Shown one piece after another: positions 1 to 10,623 of a stretch of 64,000 nucleotides of DNA. How positions within the stretch are numbered: position 1 is the stretch's first letter; each line of letters opens with the position of its first letter. The notes beneath the pieces were generated by a model. The model did no database searches and was not told the origin of the DNA. It saw only the letters and a program-made list of their open reading frames with translations. The DNA is from Daphnia pulex (taxonomy: Eukaryota > Arthropoda > Branchiopoda > Diplostraca > Daphniidae). The stretch lies in assembly GCF_021134715.1 (NCBI RefSeq), contig NC_060024.1, forward strand, positions 8,618,001-8,682,000, written 5' to 3'. Position numbers and translations under genes: made by a program.

Positions 1-272
1 TTTGCATTAATAGTAAAGAATCTTTTTGTTTATTTATTTAGGAAGGAAGGGAACCTCTACAGATACAATGAGGGAACCTATTAGATGATGGTATTATGTT
101 ATTATGTCTCTTTATTTCTCGATAAATTTTCCCAGTATGGATTACCAATATTGCCTACAAATTTCATATATTTACTTTACTCCCTTTTCCTGTCACAGAT
201 TTATTGAATTAAGTTATCTGACATTGCCTGGAGATTTCATATATTTTACCTTATTCTTTGTTCCTGTTATAG

Positions 273-348
273 GATTACTGAAATCATTGCAAATTCGCAC
301 GTATGGTCGAAAAATTCCAATCATCCATCCAAAAGTTATTCCAATTAG
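273..348 (+). CDS. Exon-like module copy 1 (unrecognised protein segment)
   Basis: This 76-nt segment lies between an AG acceptor (271-272, after a T-rich tract) and a GT donor (349, ttag|gtatca). Read in phase 1 it gives LLKSLQIRTYGRKIPIIHP followed by KVIPI and the first two bases of an R codon. The other two modules give the same framework, with RTYGRK or close variants and an IP(I/T)R end. Differences between copies come in whole codons (76, 82 and 79 nt), which is what protein constraint would produce. I do not recognise the family. The rest of the gene probably lies outside the window or elsewhere on the + strand. Confidence 0.4.
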
Positions 349-612
349 GTATCACTTTCCACTTAAACTCATTAATCACAGCAGTGTTTTATTTATAGCC
401 ACATTTTTTAACCACATTTCATTAATAGATTACCCACAGATGACAGAATGCAATTCGCCAATTAATTCACTTCTCTAAAGAAAGAAAAGAAAAAAAATCA
501 CAGTGTTAATGGTAAATAACAAAAGGTTATCAGTACGAGATATATACTATTAAATCTTATTAGACTACCTACAACTTTTGTGTATGTATCCATAATATTT
601 CCCCTGCCACAG

Positions 613-694
613 GCTTACTGCTGGAACCGGTTGAACTTCGCACGTATAGTCGAAAGACACAATCAACAAGTCACCCACAATTTATTCCAATTAG
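613..694 (+). CDS. Exon-like module copy 2 (unrecognised protein segment)
   Basis: This 82-nt segment starts after the acceptor tgccacag and ends before the donor ttag|gtatta. It reads LLLEPVELRTYSRKTQSTS then HPQFIPI and a split R codon, one extra leucine relative to copy 3. It enters in phase 1 and leaves in phase 2, so its length is not a multiple of three. Chaining two modules in one transcript would therefore break the frame, which fits alternative rather than joint use, or separate decayed gene copies. Confidence 0.4.
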
Positions 695-926
695 GTATTA
701 CTTTGTACTAGGACCTTAACTTTTCTTCCTCTTCTCAACTCTTAACACCATTCCTTACCTTTCATTCATTTTATTTAGTTATTCACCGTTCTTTAACACA
801 ATCCGTTAACTTTTACCGTTACCGGTAAATTACATAATGTTTTCACTTATAGATATATCTTATTAAATGAATTTAGATTATCTACAATGTGTGGTGTCTG
901 TGTTAATAATATTTCTTCTGTCACAG

Positions 927-1005
927 GTTTACTCGAACCACTTCAACTTCGAACGTATGGTCGTGAAACACAATCAACAATTCACTCAAAAATTATTCCA
1001 ACTAG
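927..1005 (+). CDS. Exon-like module copy 3 (unrecognised protein segment)
   Basis: This 79-nt segment lies between ctgtcacag and actag|gtatga. It reads LLEPLQLRTYGRETQSTIH then SKIIPT and a split R codon. It has the best acceptor of the three, with a pyrimidine-rich tract directly upstream. No start codon or longer open frame surrounds it, so it can only be an internal exon or a relic of one. Confidence 0.4.
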
Positions 1006-1320
1006 GTATGACTTCGAACTAAAACTCAGTATTTGAGCGTATTTGAGTTTTTTTTTTTCAACGACATTTTATTATATAGACTACCGTCAGAATGTGATGT
1101 GTCAACGAATTCCATTGATTACGATCCAAGTTTACCCTTTGAACGACAGGGGAAAACCAACGAAGTTAAAAGAAAACTACATCATGGTGTTACCGGTAAA
1201 TTATAAGTTTTCACATGTATAGATATATCCCATTGAATCTAACTAGACTACATACAACTTACAGTTTACGTGTCAATAACATTGCGTGTTTTTATGACTC
1301 ACAATAACATGGATCCTAAA

Positions 1321-2660
1321 GATTGATTTTCCCAATTCACTAAAAAGAAATTTGAAAACAAGAAATCAATCTTCAAAAAGAATATAGAACAATCGTCTTA
1401 ATTCAATAAACAAGATAAACCTATCCCCATTACTTACTGACTTTCTTCATTTTAATCAGAAGCTGACTTTCACTGTAAACTACAACAAAAAAACATCATT
1501 TTTTTAAACATCCCTAAAATAAAAACTAAACAAAAAACGAAAAAGTTCCCTTCGGGTACCTTGCTAACGCAGGTAGCTGACAATAAATGTGGCAATCCGT
1601 GTTGATAGGAATAGGATGGGTAACACACCCGCTTGGTGGCGATTAGTACAGCCGCTACCCGCTAGAAGGGGCTGCACTCCAAGCGAGTGTGTTACTCACT
1701 AATGCAAAACACTTATAAAAATATGCAAAATTGGGGCCTAGAATAACCGATATTCTGAGAATATCAGATATAACTTCTAAACGAATGTCCCCTTTGGAAA
1801 AATACGAATGATTGTGATAGAATGATTATTTAGCTATCGAATGAACCCAAGGGGGGGGGATTTTTATGTGCTAAGATATCATGAAAATACTGTTTACAAA
1901 AAACATTTTTGCCATAAGCGGCTGTGTTAAAAACGGAAACACTTTTTCGCGCGGAAAAAAATGGGTTTTACGTTTGATTTTTTTTGCACAAATGTATTCA
2001 TAATTGCACCAAAATTGGTACAATCAGAGAATGAAAGATTCACTACAATTTCACATTTTTTTTTTTAATCTTTAATTTCCACCAGAAAAAGTGTTTACAC
2101 GGGTTAAAAAAACAAACAAAATTCAAATCACTTTTTAAACATACCTACACGATATTTTTCACAGGGATTTTGAACAGAACTATATTGTAATGATATAAAC
2201 AGTGCTCACGAACGAAATAACGTAATTTGTTTGGGGTCAAATGGCTTATTTGACTATACTACAATACTTTTATATATATTCCCACCCACGCCGGATTGTC
2301 GCCCCCTCATAAGCGCGCGTTTTCTCTGTTTAACAGAGAAAAGGGCGCGTGGGTTGGGAATGGGGAACAAAGGGACAAACATGGACAAAAAAATAAATTA
2401 TATTTTCAATTTAAAAATGACTACATTATATATGACGCAAAAATTCTGAAAATGAAGAATGTTGTTCAGCTAGTGAACCTCTTCATTTCAGAGTTTTCCG
2501 CGTCTTCCTAGCTCTACCCGTTCTGTAGTTATCACCCCTTAAAGTATCCTAATTTTGCATATAGCTCTACGAAGCGTTCCCAAACTTAGGGCTCGATTTA
2601 AAAGTTACCCTTCCGTTGATTGCAAAAATCTGAAAAAATCAGCATATTGAATTTCTACAC
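1321..2660. other. AT-rich non-coding stretch with two palindromes
   Basis: No open frame with coding character was found. Two inverted repeats stand out: 16-bp arms at 1621-1636 and 1679-1694 (one mismatch) around a GC-rich core, and perfect 11-bp arms at 2320-2330 and 2332-2342 flanked by GCGCG-type sequence. A related 'cacacccRctaggtgg' motif occurs near 22340, so the first may be the end of a dispersed element. Confidence 0.45.
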
Positions 2661-2676
2661 ACTATGGCTACAGTAA

Positions 2677-2782
2677 AAAAATTCGTCGCGTTCCGACGAA
2701 AATTGGATTTTTGGGAACGCCGAGAAAAACGCCTTTTTCCATAAGGTTCTCTCGCGTGTTCCCAAACTTTGGGTAGGTACTG
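2677..2782 (+). repeat. Dispersed hairpin repeat, isolated copy
   Basis: This is a diverged copy of the hairpin carried by the 425-bp tandem units at 25.2-26.4 kb. The left arm is GGGAACGCCGAGAAAAA and the right arm, about 40 bases later, is TCTCGCGTGTTCCCAAA, followed by the shared tail 'ctttgggtaggta'. It shows that the hairpin is a dispersed element rather than private to the array. Confidence 0.6.
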
Positions 2783-2919
2783 TAAGTTGTGAAAGATTTT
2801 CGTATTCTCCCTATCAAATGCACAGACCCCTTCATTGTCATGGCGGGGTGTCCCTAAAGACACCAGCCCGTTGAGGGGCGCCAGTGTTCTTTGTGCAAAA
2901 GATATCGCCAATAAATAAG

Positions 2920-3345
2920 TAGGGGAGACTGGAGTATACCGGGACACCGGGTCAAAAGGGACAGTAGGGGGGAAAATAGTAGATATTAATAAAATTAAGA
3001 AAAATTTTAGTATGTTATTTCAATACGTATATTCTACTTTGGCATGAAATTTGGTTGAGTTTTGTCAATAACTGTATGAGTTATGGACAAAACTAAAAAA
3101 ACGGTTTTTTGTAGTTATTTTTGTCTCCGCCATTTTATATTTATAGAACCAAATAAACGCTAATGGCATGTAAATTTAATATGGAAATGAAGATAAATCA
3201 TTTCTTGATCGTTAGGAACAAAAATTATAATTTTAGATCAATTACTTTAGACAGTATTAACTTTTTAAAAGAAGTGTCTAAACCGGGAAATCGGGACAGC
3301 TGTTTTTGACTAATTTGGGACAGTTACGGACCAATCAGCGTACAG
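2920..3345 (+). mobile_element. 5' half of the TAGGGGAGACTGG inverted-repeat element
   Basis: It begins with TAGGGGAGACTGGAGT and aligns closely to the first ~430 bases of the complete element at 22436-23301, sharing for example 'gggacaccgggtcaaaagggacag' and 'gtctccgccattttat'. The match stops at 'cagcgtacag'. There the sequence changes to CAGTATGGTCC..ATCCGAACACC, which resembles a Tc1/mariner terminal repeat next to a TA. A second insertion or truncation may have removed the 3' half. Confidence 0.65.
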
Positions 3346-5732
3346 TATGGTCCAAAAAAATCCGAACACCGATTTTATTTTGAAAGCCACCTACCCACAT
3401 TGCGGGAAACTATGTTTCACTTTTGGTCCTAATTTTGGGGGCTAAGAACAAAGCGAAAGGTGGGAAGAAGGAAAAAGGAGTAATAGGCTCATTTAGCCAC
3501 CGGTCATGCCTTCCCCCCCCCCCAAAAAAAATCATGAATGAAACCAGACAGGCTGTCTGAAATTTCCTTTGCGGGTAAAAACGAATAACCGCATTGCAAT
3601 AGCCTTAGGCCTTAGGCCCTAGGCTCACCGTCAATATTTCGACAAGTGACAAGAAAAGGAAAAAGCTGTCCCAATCCTGCACCATGAAGCGGGAAAAATT
3701 CAAAGTTATCGTAAGATCGGATTAGTCCGGTACACTGGCGTGGATCTTCTTTCTCTTTTTGTGTGTCGAGTCGAGAGAACAATTGCCGATCCAATGAAAT
3801 CAAGGGGAAAAGGAAAAGGGAACGCTAGTCGTCGACTGCTTTCGAATTGGCTTCCCTCCTAACCACAATTGGGGGTAGGAAGATTGTAGCGGGAAGGGGA
3901 GGGAGAGAGGGGGCGCCTCGACTCGAACCTAAACGAGGCGCCATTTGACGATCGACAAGCGGCGCATAACAATGAAGATGAATCAAAAAGAAAACAGAAG
4001 CCAAAAAAGGCAAAAATCAAAACAACGAGAAATGTAGAAAAGGAAGAAAAAAGATTTTCAGTCGAGTACATGCTACAACACTAGTATAGCCCAACGCTCT
4101 GATGCCTCGCAACCAAAGAAGGGTTTAATGGTGTGCGGACTTAGTTGGAATGGAAATGAAGGAAAATTTATTGACAATCCCAATGGGGGAACTAAATAAT
4201 CAGATAAAGATTTATTGAAATAGGTCTACTTTTTAAAGCGAGAACGAGCATAAAATTGTAATAACATTTGACCAGTATTTGACATTCATTAATTGGTTTA
4301 GACTTTTTGGGAATGCGGTAAGAGCCTGTGTAACAGTCGGATTGACCATTATGTAAAAGATAAAGAATAAAAATATTCATCCTTATATTTCACCTAATTT
4401 ACTAGTGGTGTGGCCGTGTTGGTGGTTTTAGACTTGATGCTGAAACCGTAGGATCAAAATGTTTTATGACCAAACTCCTTTGAATAGACAAAGTAGAAGA
4501 AAAGCAAGCTAGAACGAAATACATAACAGACGTTTTCTAAACAGCTGGCAAGTCCTGGTTTCTGATTCCACATCTATATACGTAGGCCTATATATTATAC
4601 CAAACACTTCGTGTACTAAAGCAGGCCTATACAACTTGTGCAAGCGATAAAGAAACGGGTTAGGGTGCATTGTCGAAATACGACTGCAGTTGCAGCACCG
4701 TCCCATCGCCTTATGGTTTTCGGTGTGCAACAACTCTGTCGAAATCCCCCAGCCGTTTGCTTGCAAAACAGTCGATTCCATCATGATTTGTTGCCGACTT
4801 TCTTTCTTTCTCTTTCTTTAAAGCCTGAGACGAGTGAGGGCTCTGCAAAACTGATCGTTCGCCTCCAACCACCACAGATTGGGACCCGGTATGGTAGGAG
4901 CGTGCAGACGCATCGGGAGCTGGAGCATATGCTTTCTGGTTGCCATAAAGCAGTGACGTGCCAGGAATCGCTGAACGGCCAGCTCCCCTCCATTTTCCAC
5001 GTTCCTATAGCGTCGATAAGATTGGTCAACATCATCAGCCACCCTCCGTTGTTTCAGGTTTGCTTTTATTTTTGATTTAGATTTTCTTGTTTGAATGCTT
5101 TCTTTATTCTTCTTTTTATTTGGCGTTGCTGCTCGCTCCGAGTTGCTTCCGCCTAACTCTACCGAATCAAAAGCTTCGCGAATTACTAGGTATATAGAAA
5201 ACGACGTATATTCACAAGTTTGCCGGATACGGAACTCAATGGATTGCAACCTGCAGCTGCATCGAACAGGTCACGATGACTTTTTCAATACGTCTAAGAT
5301 ATATACATGGTTGTTGGTTTCATTATTGATCAGATGATCAATTCCTCTGATTGTGAATGACAGGAAGACATGGCGATGACGTGATGCGTTGGTTCTCCAA
5401 AGTTTTATGCACTGGGTCAGTGAGACGGACGAGGAAACGGGGAGAAGGCGTTGGGATCCAGCGGTGTGGATTTATATCGATGTCCACGTAATTATGCACT
5501 GGGATATCTACTTTTCTTATTCGTATAGCATAATACAGTCCGCCTTAGATTCGACGGGGGGTATGTCGAATGCCCTTCCCCCCTCCCCCCTCTCCTCTAC
5601 ATTCTCCCACTGCCGCCTTCCGGTTTGTCCCTGGACAATCCAAGTTGATGTTGCAATATGCGCGCGCTGCTGGGGCTTTTCCCCATCGGTAAACCCATGT
5701 GAAGATACGTAGCGCATCTGACCCGTTTCAAG
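3346..5732. other. Intergenic, no supported gene
   Basis: There are homopolymer tracts (C-run near 3516) and several short open frames on both strands. None shows a recognisable domain, a consistent frame across neighbours or a convincing start. The longest frames (4638-5075 on +, 4818-5249 on -) overlap each other. A pyrimidine tract followed by AG near 4820 could be an acceptor, but no matching exon could be built. Confidence 0.4.
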
Positions 5733-5872
5733 TCAGTCGCTTCTCATCTATTATGAGACAAGGAAGCCCCGATCAAACGTTCAATATTCCGCCTGCCAAA
5801 CATGAAAAGAATCGAGTGCCGGCATTGCCACCTTTAGCAACCAGTTACGCTCGCAGTCACTAATTCGACCAG
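5733..5872 (+). promoter_or_regulatory. Candidate initiator and non-coding first exon
   Basis: An arthropod-type initiator TCAGTC lies at 5733-5738. It is followed 135 bases later by a strong splice donor, CCAG|GTAAGTGA, at 5872/5873. The segment has no ATG-started frame of note. It could be a 5'UTR exon of the immunoglobulin gene that starts coding at 10624, with a possible acceptor at 10420-10421 after a pyrimidine-rich tract. This rests on motifs only; it could equally be unrelated. Confidence 0.25.
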
Positions 5873-8800
5873 GTAAGTGATAGCTTTCACGGCGCCAGAT
5901 TTATCGCGTCATTCAAAAAAAGTGCGGACGTAAAAAAAAAAATTCTATTTCAAGTGCTACGTTACAAAACGTGGACATAAGACCTTTTTAGCGCGTGCTG
6001 CTGCCTATTAGACTGTAAGAGATCTTGTCGCTGCGTAAGTGCTTCGCTTAATGAGTAGTTATGCGAGTTGCACTCGATCAATCGTGTCTAATGAAATACG
6101 AGGTGGCCGAAATGATAAGATAAGAGATGAAAGGGTTGGCTGCGTTCGTGGAATTCCGGAGTATGAGTTTGTGACATTATTCGACATTGCTCGTCTCTTG
6201 CTTTGCTGCTTTTCCCAAGTCTGTCGACGCATCAGCGACAGCAAAAACCTCCGCGTGTCGGTTTACGGACTTCAATTAGACAACTGTTCTCTCTCTGCCT
6301 TGGTGTTTGTCCCATCCGAGTTGGCTTCGCCCACTCTTGACGACGAACAATTGAACATTTCCCTTTTACCGTTTGAGTAGTATGTTCACCTCCGTTTTCG
6401 ACTAGTTATTCGTTTCCCTTCATTCTTGGGAATTGTATTTTTTTCCCCCCAATTTGACAAATAAGCCAAAGGAATTTTTAAAAAGAAAATCTTATGTTGG
6501 TAGATTCTCTTATCTCGACGCTCGCCCAACCCCTCTTTCCTCTGGTTATTACCACGAAACTGTTTAAGCCAATTGATTTGTTATTCAAAGTACGTCGCGG
6601 CACGCCGCTGCGCTCGTCGCTCATCATCTGTGCCAACACCTTGGGCGACGGCTTTTCTAATGTTGGTTTTATTTGTCTCTTGTTTGGGTTGGTGGTTATG
6701 GAAGTACCACTGGCATCATCATTTCCCTTTTTAAGGCCCGACGCTTTTATGCCTCATATAAAAAAGCGTGTGGATTTGCCTTCAGATAGTTCCAATAAGA
6801 AAACAACTGCGTTCCCGCTCTTCGCAAAACCCGTCTTCTTCCCCCCACCACCCCCACCACCCGCTCTATCTACTCCATTAGCTAACTGGATTATAGATGG
6901 AATCCCCGATGGAAAGATAACACAAGCCCACACATACATACATCAACGGTAGCAAGCAGCACGCGCCAGAAGCTGAGCGTCTTTGAATTCAGAGCGTTAT
7001 TGCCTATCTACTTTTCGTCGCCGCTGTGTGTGTGTGCGCGTCTTATTCGCGTGTGTGCTCGCAACAGGTTGCATTATTATGTTCCCCTCATCTTATAAAT
7101 AATTGACGAGTTTGTTTTATTCTTTTTAACTGGAAAAATTGAATATTCGTTCCGCGACCCTCTTTTTCCTCTGTCCCTGTTGAGATGAATGCAAATACTG
7201 TTAGTCTGTTCACTTATCCCAGAGCCGTCCTGGGGGAGAGACTGTTAGCACAAAGGGAACTAGAGGACCGTAAAGCTGAGAGAGAACGTCAGCAACAACA
7301 AAACAAGAAGCGAAAGAGAAAAAAAAAACCTTCCACTTGCCATCGCTTTTACCGCTTACTTCAACGTCGAGGGGGGAAGTGTTGCCGAATTTGTTTTCTT
7401 TACAACATACAACCACAACAATGGGATGCAAAAAATAAAAATCAACAACGAAATTGATTTCTTCTTTAAAAAAAATCAGTTCTAAGGCTTATATAATCGA
7501 TAGACTTTGCAATACGGCGGTATTGAACATTGATTGGGAGCTGATTGTTGACCATCAGACCAAATGTCATTGGTATCACTCGACCTTTCACTTGCGAGTC
7601 ACTTTTTCACTTTTTTTCTTCCAAAGGTAAAACATCTATACCGCTTAAATAGTTCAGGTTCAACTGTGCTGTGCTTTCGGCGAAAAGCATGTCGCTTTTA
7701 ACCAATTAGATTCGTTCGTGGAAAACAAAAGAAATGAAGGCCCAAACTTTTTTTTTTGTAGTTCTCAACTGGTTATATTTTGTTTTTTAAATCGGAACCG
7801 AAATAGAAATTTCTCGGTAAAAGGGAAGTGAAAAAATAAAAGACCAACAACTGTTCGCATTCCCGATCAAGACGGGCGCGGCGATATTACACAGAATCAT
7901 AGCGAAAGAAAAGGAGGGTTGGGGGCTCTTGTGTGTTTGCGTCTGAAGAAGGAGGAGAGACAAGCTGGTGGGGCGTTTATAAACGCTGGAGAAAAAAGAA
8001 AAGAAAAATAGAAAAGAAAGGGGGAGAGAAAAGATTCTATGGCTCAGAATAAGAGGACCCTTTGACGACTGAGTGTGCATATAAGGAAAGTTGCGCGTCA
8101 CGGAACTTGGAACTTGGAACTCGTCCGCGAGTTTTTCGCCGGGGAAAAAAAAAAGAAGAGGAGAATAAGAGACTGAGAACAGCCCAAAGATATAGAAAAG
8201 AGAAGAAACTCTAAGAAAGTCTAGTAACGTGTCGATCGAAAGTGGCCTAGCGATGAGAACCCGAGCCACTTGTGACGCGCTCCGGCTCCTTCCAGGCATT
8301 GAGCTTGCCGAGTTAAAACTGAAAGTGTAGCCTGTAGGAAAAGAAAAGAGGGAAAAGGAGAAGAGGTGACGGGGATGAACCATCTTACTCAGACAACTCT
8401 TTTTTCCTTTTATTTTTTTGGCTCTCTCTTTTTTTTTTTGCGTCCGGAAGCGGGAAAAGGATTGTTCACTTTGACAGACCAAATCAATTTACCCGGCTGA
8501 TCGAATATTGTCCTTAACTGTTGAAAGCTTAGTTCTATATAGAGACGGGTAGAGTTGCTGTCGACTGCCGCTTTCTTGTGATCCTTCATCGCTGCATGTC
8601 TCAACTGTGCGCTCTATGCTCTCCACACTCTCTGATGTTGGGCGACCGTCTCCGCTGATTACCACCGATGGTCGGCAAACCATATCTTGGCGGCATTAAT
8701 CGTGACTGTGTACCATGCGACACAGACGAGCTGCGGGTGTAGGACTTATAGCGATCCTCCCAGCAATCCTGAACCATAATCTTATGCAGCAGCATACCTT

Positions 8801-10420
8801 CAGACTTTTCTAGTCGCCCTATTAACTTTTTGGCGAAGGGGGGCAAGTCCTTTTTTTTTGTGCTCGTTGGCTTTCATTTTAAGAGTCACAAAAGCTGAAA
8901 GGGAGTATTGAATCATTTCGGGTTCTTTCCCGCCTCTCTCATTGGCTCCTCATCTATATGGCCCCGGTCAAGATGCACTTGGGATTGATATAATGCTCGT
9001 TCCCTTTTGTCTTTTCTGACTTGAGAAATCCTCATCTTTCATCTTTTCTTTTTTCATTTTTTTTATTGTTCGCCGGACTATTTCAAAGCCTTTTTTCATC
9101 CGCCTGCTTGTAAAATTTTGGTGAACCGTATGTTTTTTTTTTAGAAAACTGCCGTAATTTCACGTTATACATTATAGGCGCCAGATCACCCAGATGCGTC
9201 GTTTGGCGGATATGCGGATCGCCCTCGCCAGACATATAAGGACGAAAAGAAAAGACAAATGATGATGAGATGCCGTTTGTTTGGTTTTCTTTGTTTTCCA
9301 TCCCCATCTCGGGTGTTAAATGACGCCGGTTTTTCATCACTCTCCGACGAGGGAGCTATAGTGGTGCAGACTTGAAAGTGGAAGCGAGCGCAACATCAGC
9401 CTCATGCATAATGCGCATTCACGTTCTTGTTGCTGCCTCGTCCGATCTGACAGCATCACGAGATGGCCCTATGCTGGTCCCAGGATCGTTAATAACTGTA
9501 ATAAGAGCTTATAACCACTCTGGGTGATATTCTAAAGATCTCATAGACGTCTATCTTAGCTTCGTCTGTTAATACTTCCTTTATGTGTATAGCGGCCATT
9601 TATCGGGGTATAATGCTCCGTGCGCTCAGCCCAGCCGAGCCCAGCACCTTATATACCAAAGTATAGTAAATACATAGTATTTTAGATGGGCCCGTAAATG
9701 TAAGGGAAAACGGCGCGGTGTTTCAGGAAGAGAGGCGGTTAATCGCAGCGGATCGTTATATAGAATACATACATCCAACGAGGACGACTTGGGGGTATGT
9801 ATGAAGACAAAAGGAGAGCGGATCGATTTCTTGTCTTTCATTACGACCGCTTGACTGATATTGACAACATATTATGGCGTGCGCGGGAAAGCTGTGGCGG
9901 GAGACGGTTGCAAGAAGTCTTTATGGCAGTGTAATTTCGTTTGAAGCGCGCGGCCGTCGTCTACATTATTCGGGATGAGACAGAAAGGCGAATATTAGAA
10001 CTATCCGAACAATATAATATCCACTGTATGAATAACCAATACGTGAACGACATGAACTGATTGTAACACACGGCCTTTCTTGGATTTCTATATTTAACGT
10101 GTAACAAGAAATCTGTGTCGACCGAAGTTGAAAGGAATGGGCGGCTGACCTTTATCTCGGGCGCAACTTTCTCCTTCCGGAACCGGAAGTGAAAAATACA
10201 GAAAAAGCCAAAAAAAAAAAAAATAAAAAAAATAAAGAGGAGTAGCCTAACACGAAAAACTAGATTTCATTTTGATAATAATTGGACGCGCCGTCGCTAA
10301 TTGGGAGAGGAAATTTGAAACTAGCGTTTTTCAAACTATCTTAATTCTTAAGTGTATACTCTTATTGTGTTATAATTAATTATCTTTTCGTTTTTCGTTG
10401 CCGTTTCACACTTGTAAGCA
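5873..10420. other. Long upstream flank or 5' intron of the IgSF gene
   Basis: No coding exon could be supported. The stretch is less AT-rich than the outer parts of the window and holds many short frames on both strands that disagree with each other, for example 7787-8482 on the minus strand, which is a low-complexity S/F/L-rich translation of pyrimidine tracts. It probably contains regulatory sequence or a long 5' intron. Confidence 0.35.
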
Positions 10421-10623
10421 GCCGGAAGAGTTGCAATCGTTGAGGCGTTCAGAGCTTACACGACTTGAGAGATTTCGCCATTAGCTGTCGCTTATTCTCT
10501 TTGGCGCCGACGTGTGAAAAGAGTCTTTCAGACAGCCAAGACACACAACTCACTCATCTCTTTGGTGGTGCGAAAAAGCAGACGAAAAGGAGTGACGACA
10601 AGATCGACCGCTCGTCGGAAATC

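Larger units (their letters stand above)
100..1320 (+). repeat. Tandem ~310-340 bp modules, each with an exon-like core
   Basis: Three diverged tandem copies of a module are visible. Their cores start at 273, 613 and 927, so the spacing is 340 and 314 bp. Similarity extends beyond the cores: the sequence before each (a 'gactacctaca' type block, then a pyrimidine-rich stretch) and after each (a block near 'ttaccggtaaatta') is shared. A core-less flank sits at about 1235-1300 and another at about 140-200, suggesting degraded copies at both ends of the array. The conservation of reading frame in the cores is described under the separate exon entries. Confidence 0.65.

Noticed and set aside
4638..5249. 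Overlapping open frames of 145 (+) and 143 (-) codons
   Set aside because: They cover the same DNA on opposite strands, neither resembles a known domain, and no flanking exons support either strand.
7787..8482. 231-codon minus-strand frame upstream of the IgSF gene
   Set aside because: Serine/phenylalanine/leucine-rich translation of purine/pyrimidine tracts, with no domain, no splice logic and overlapping frames of similar quality.
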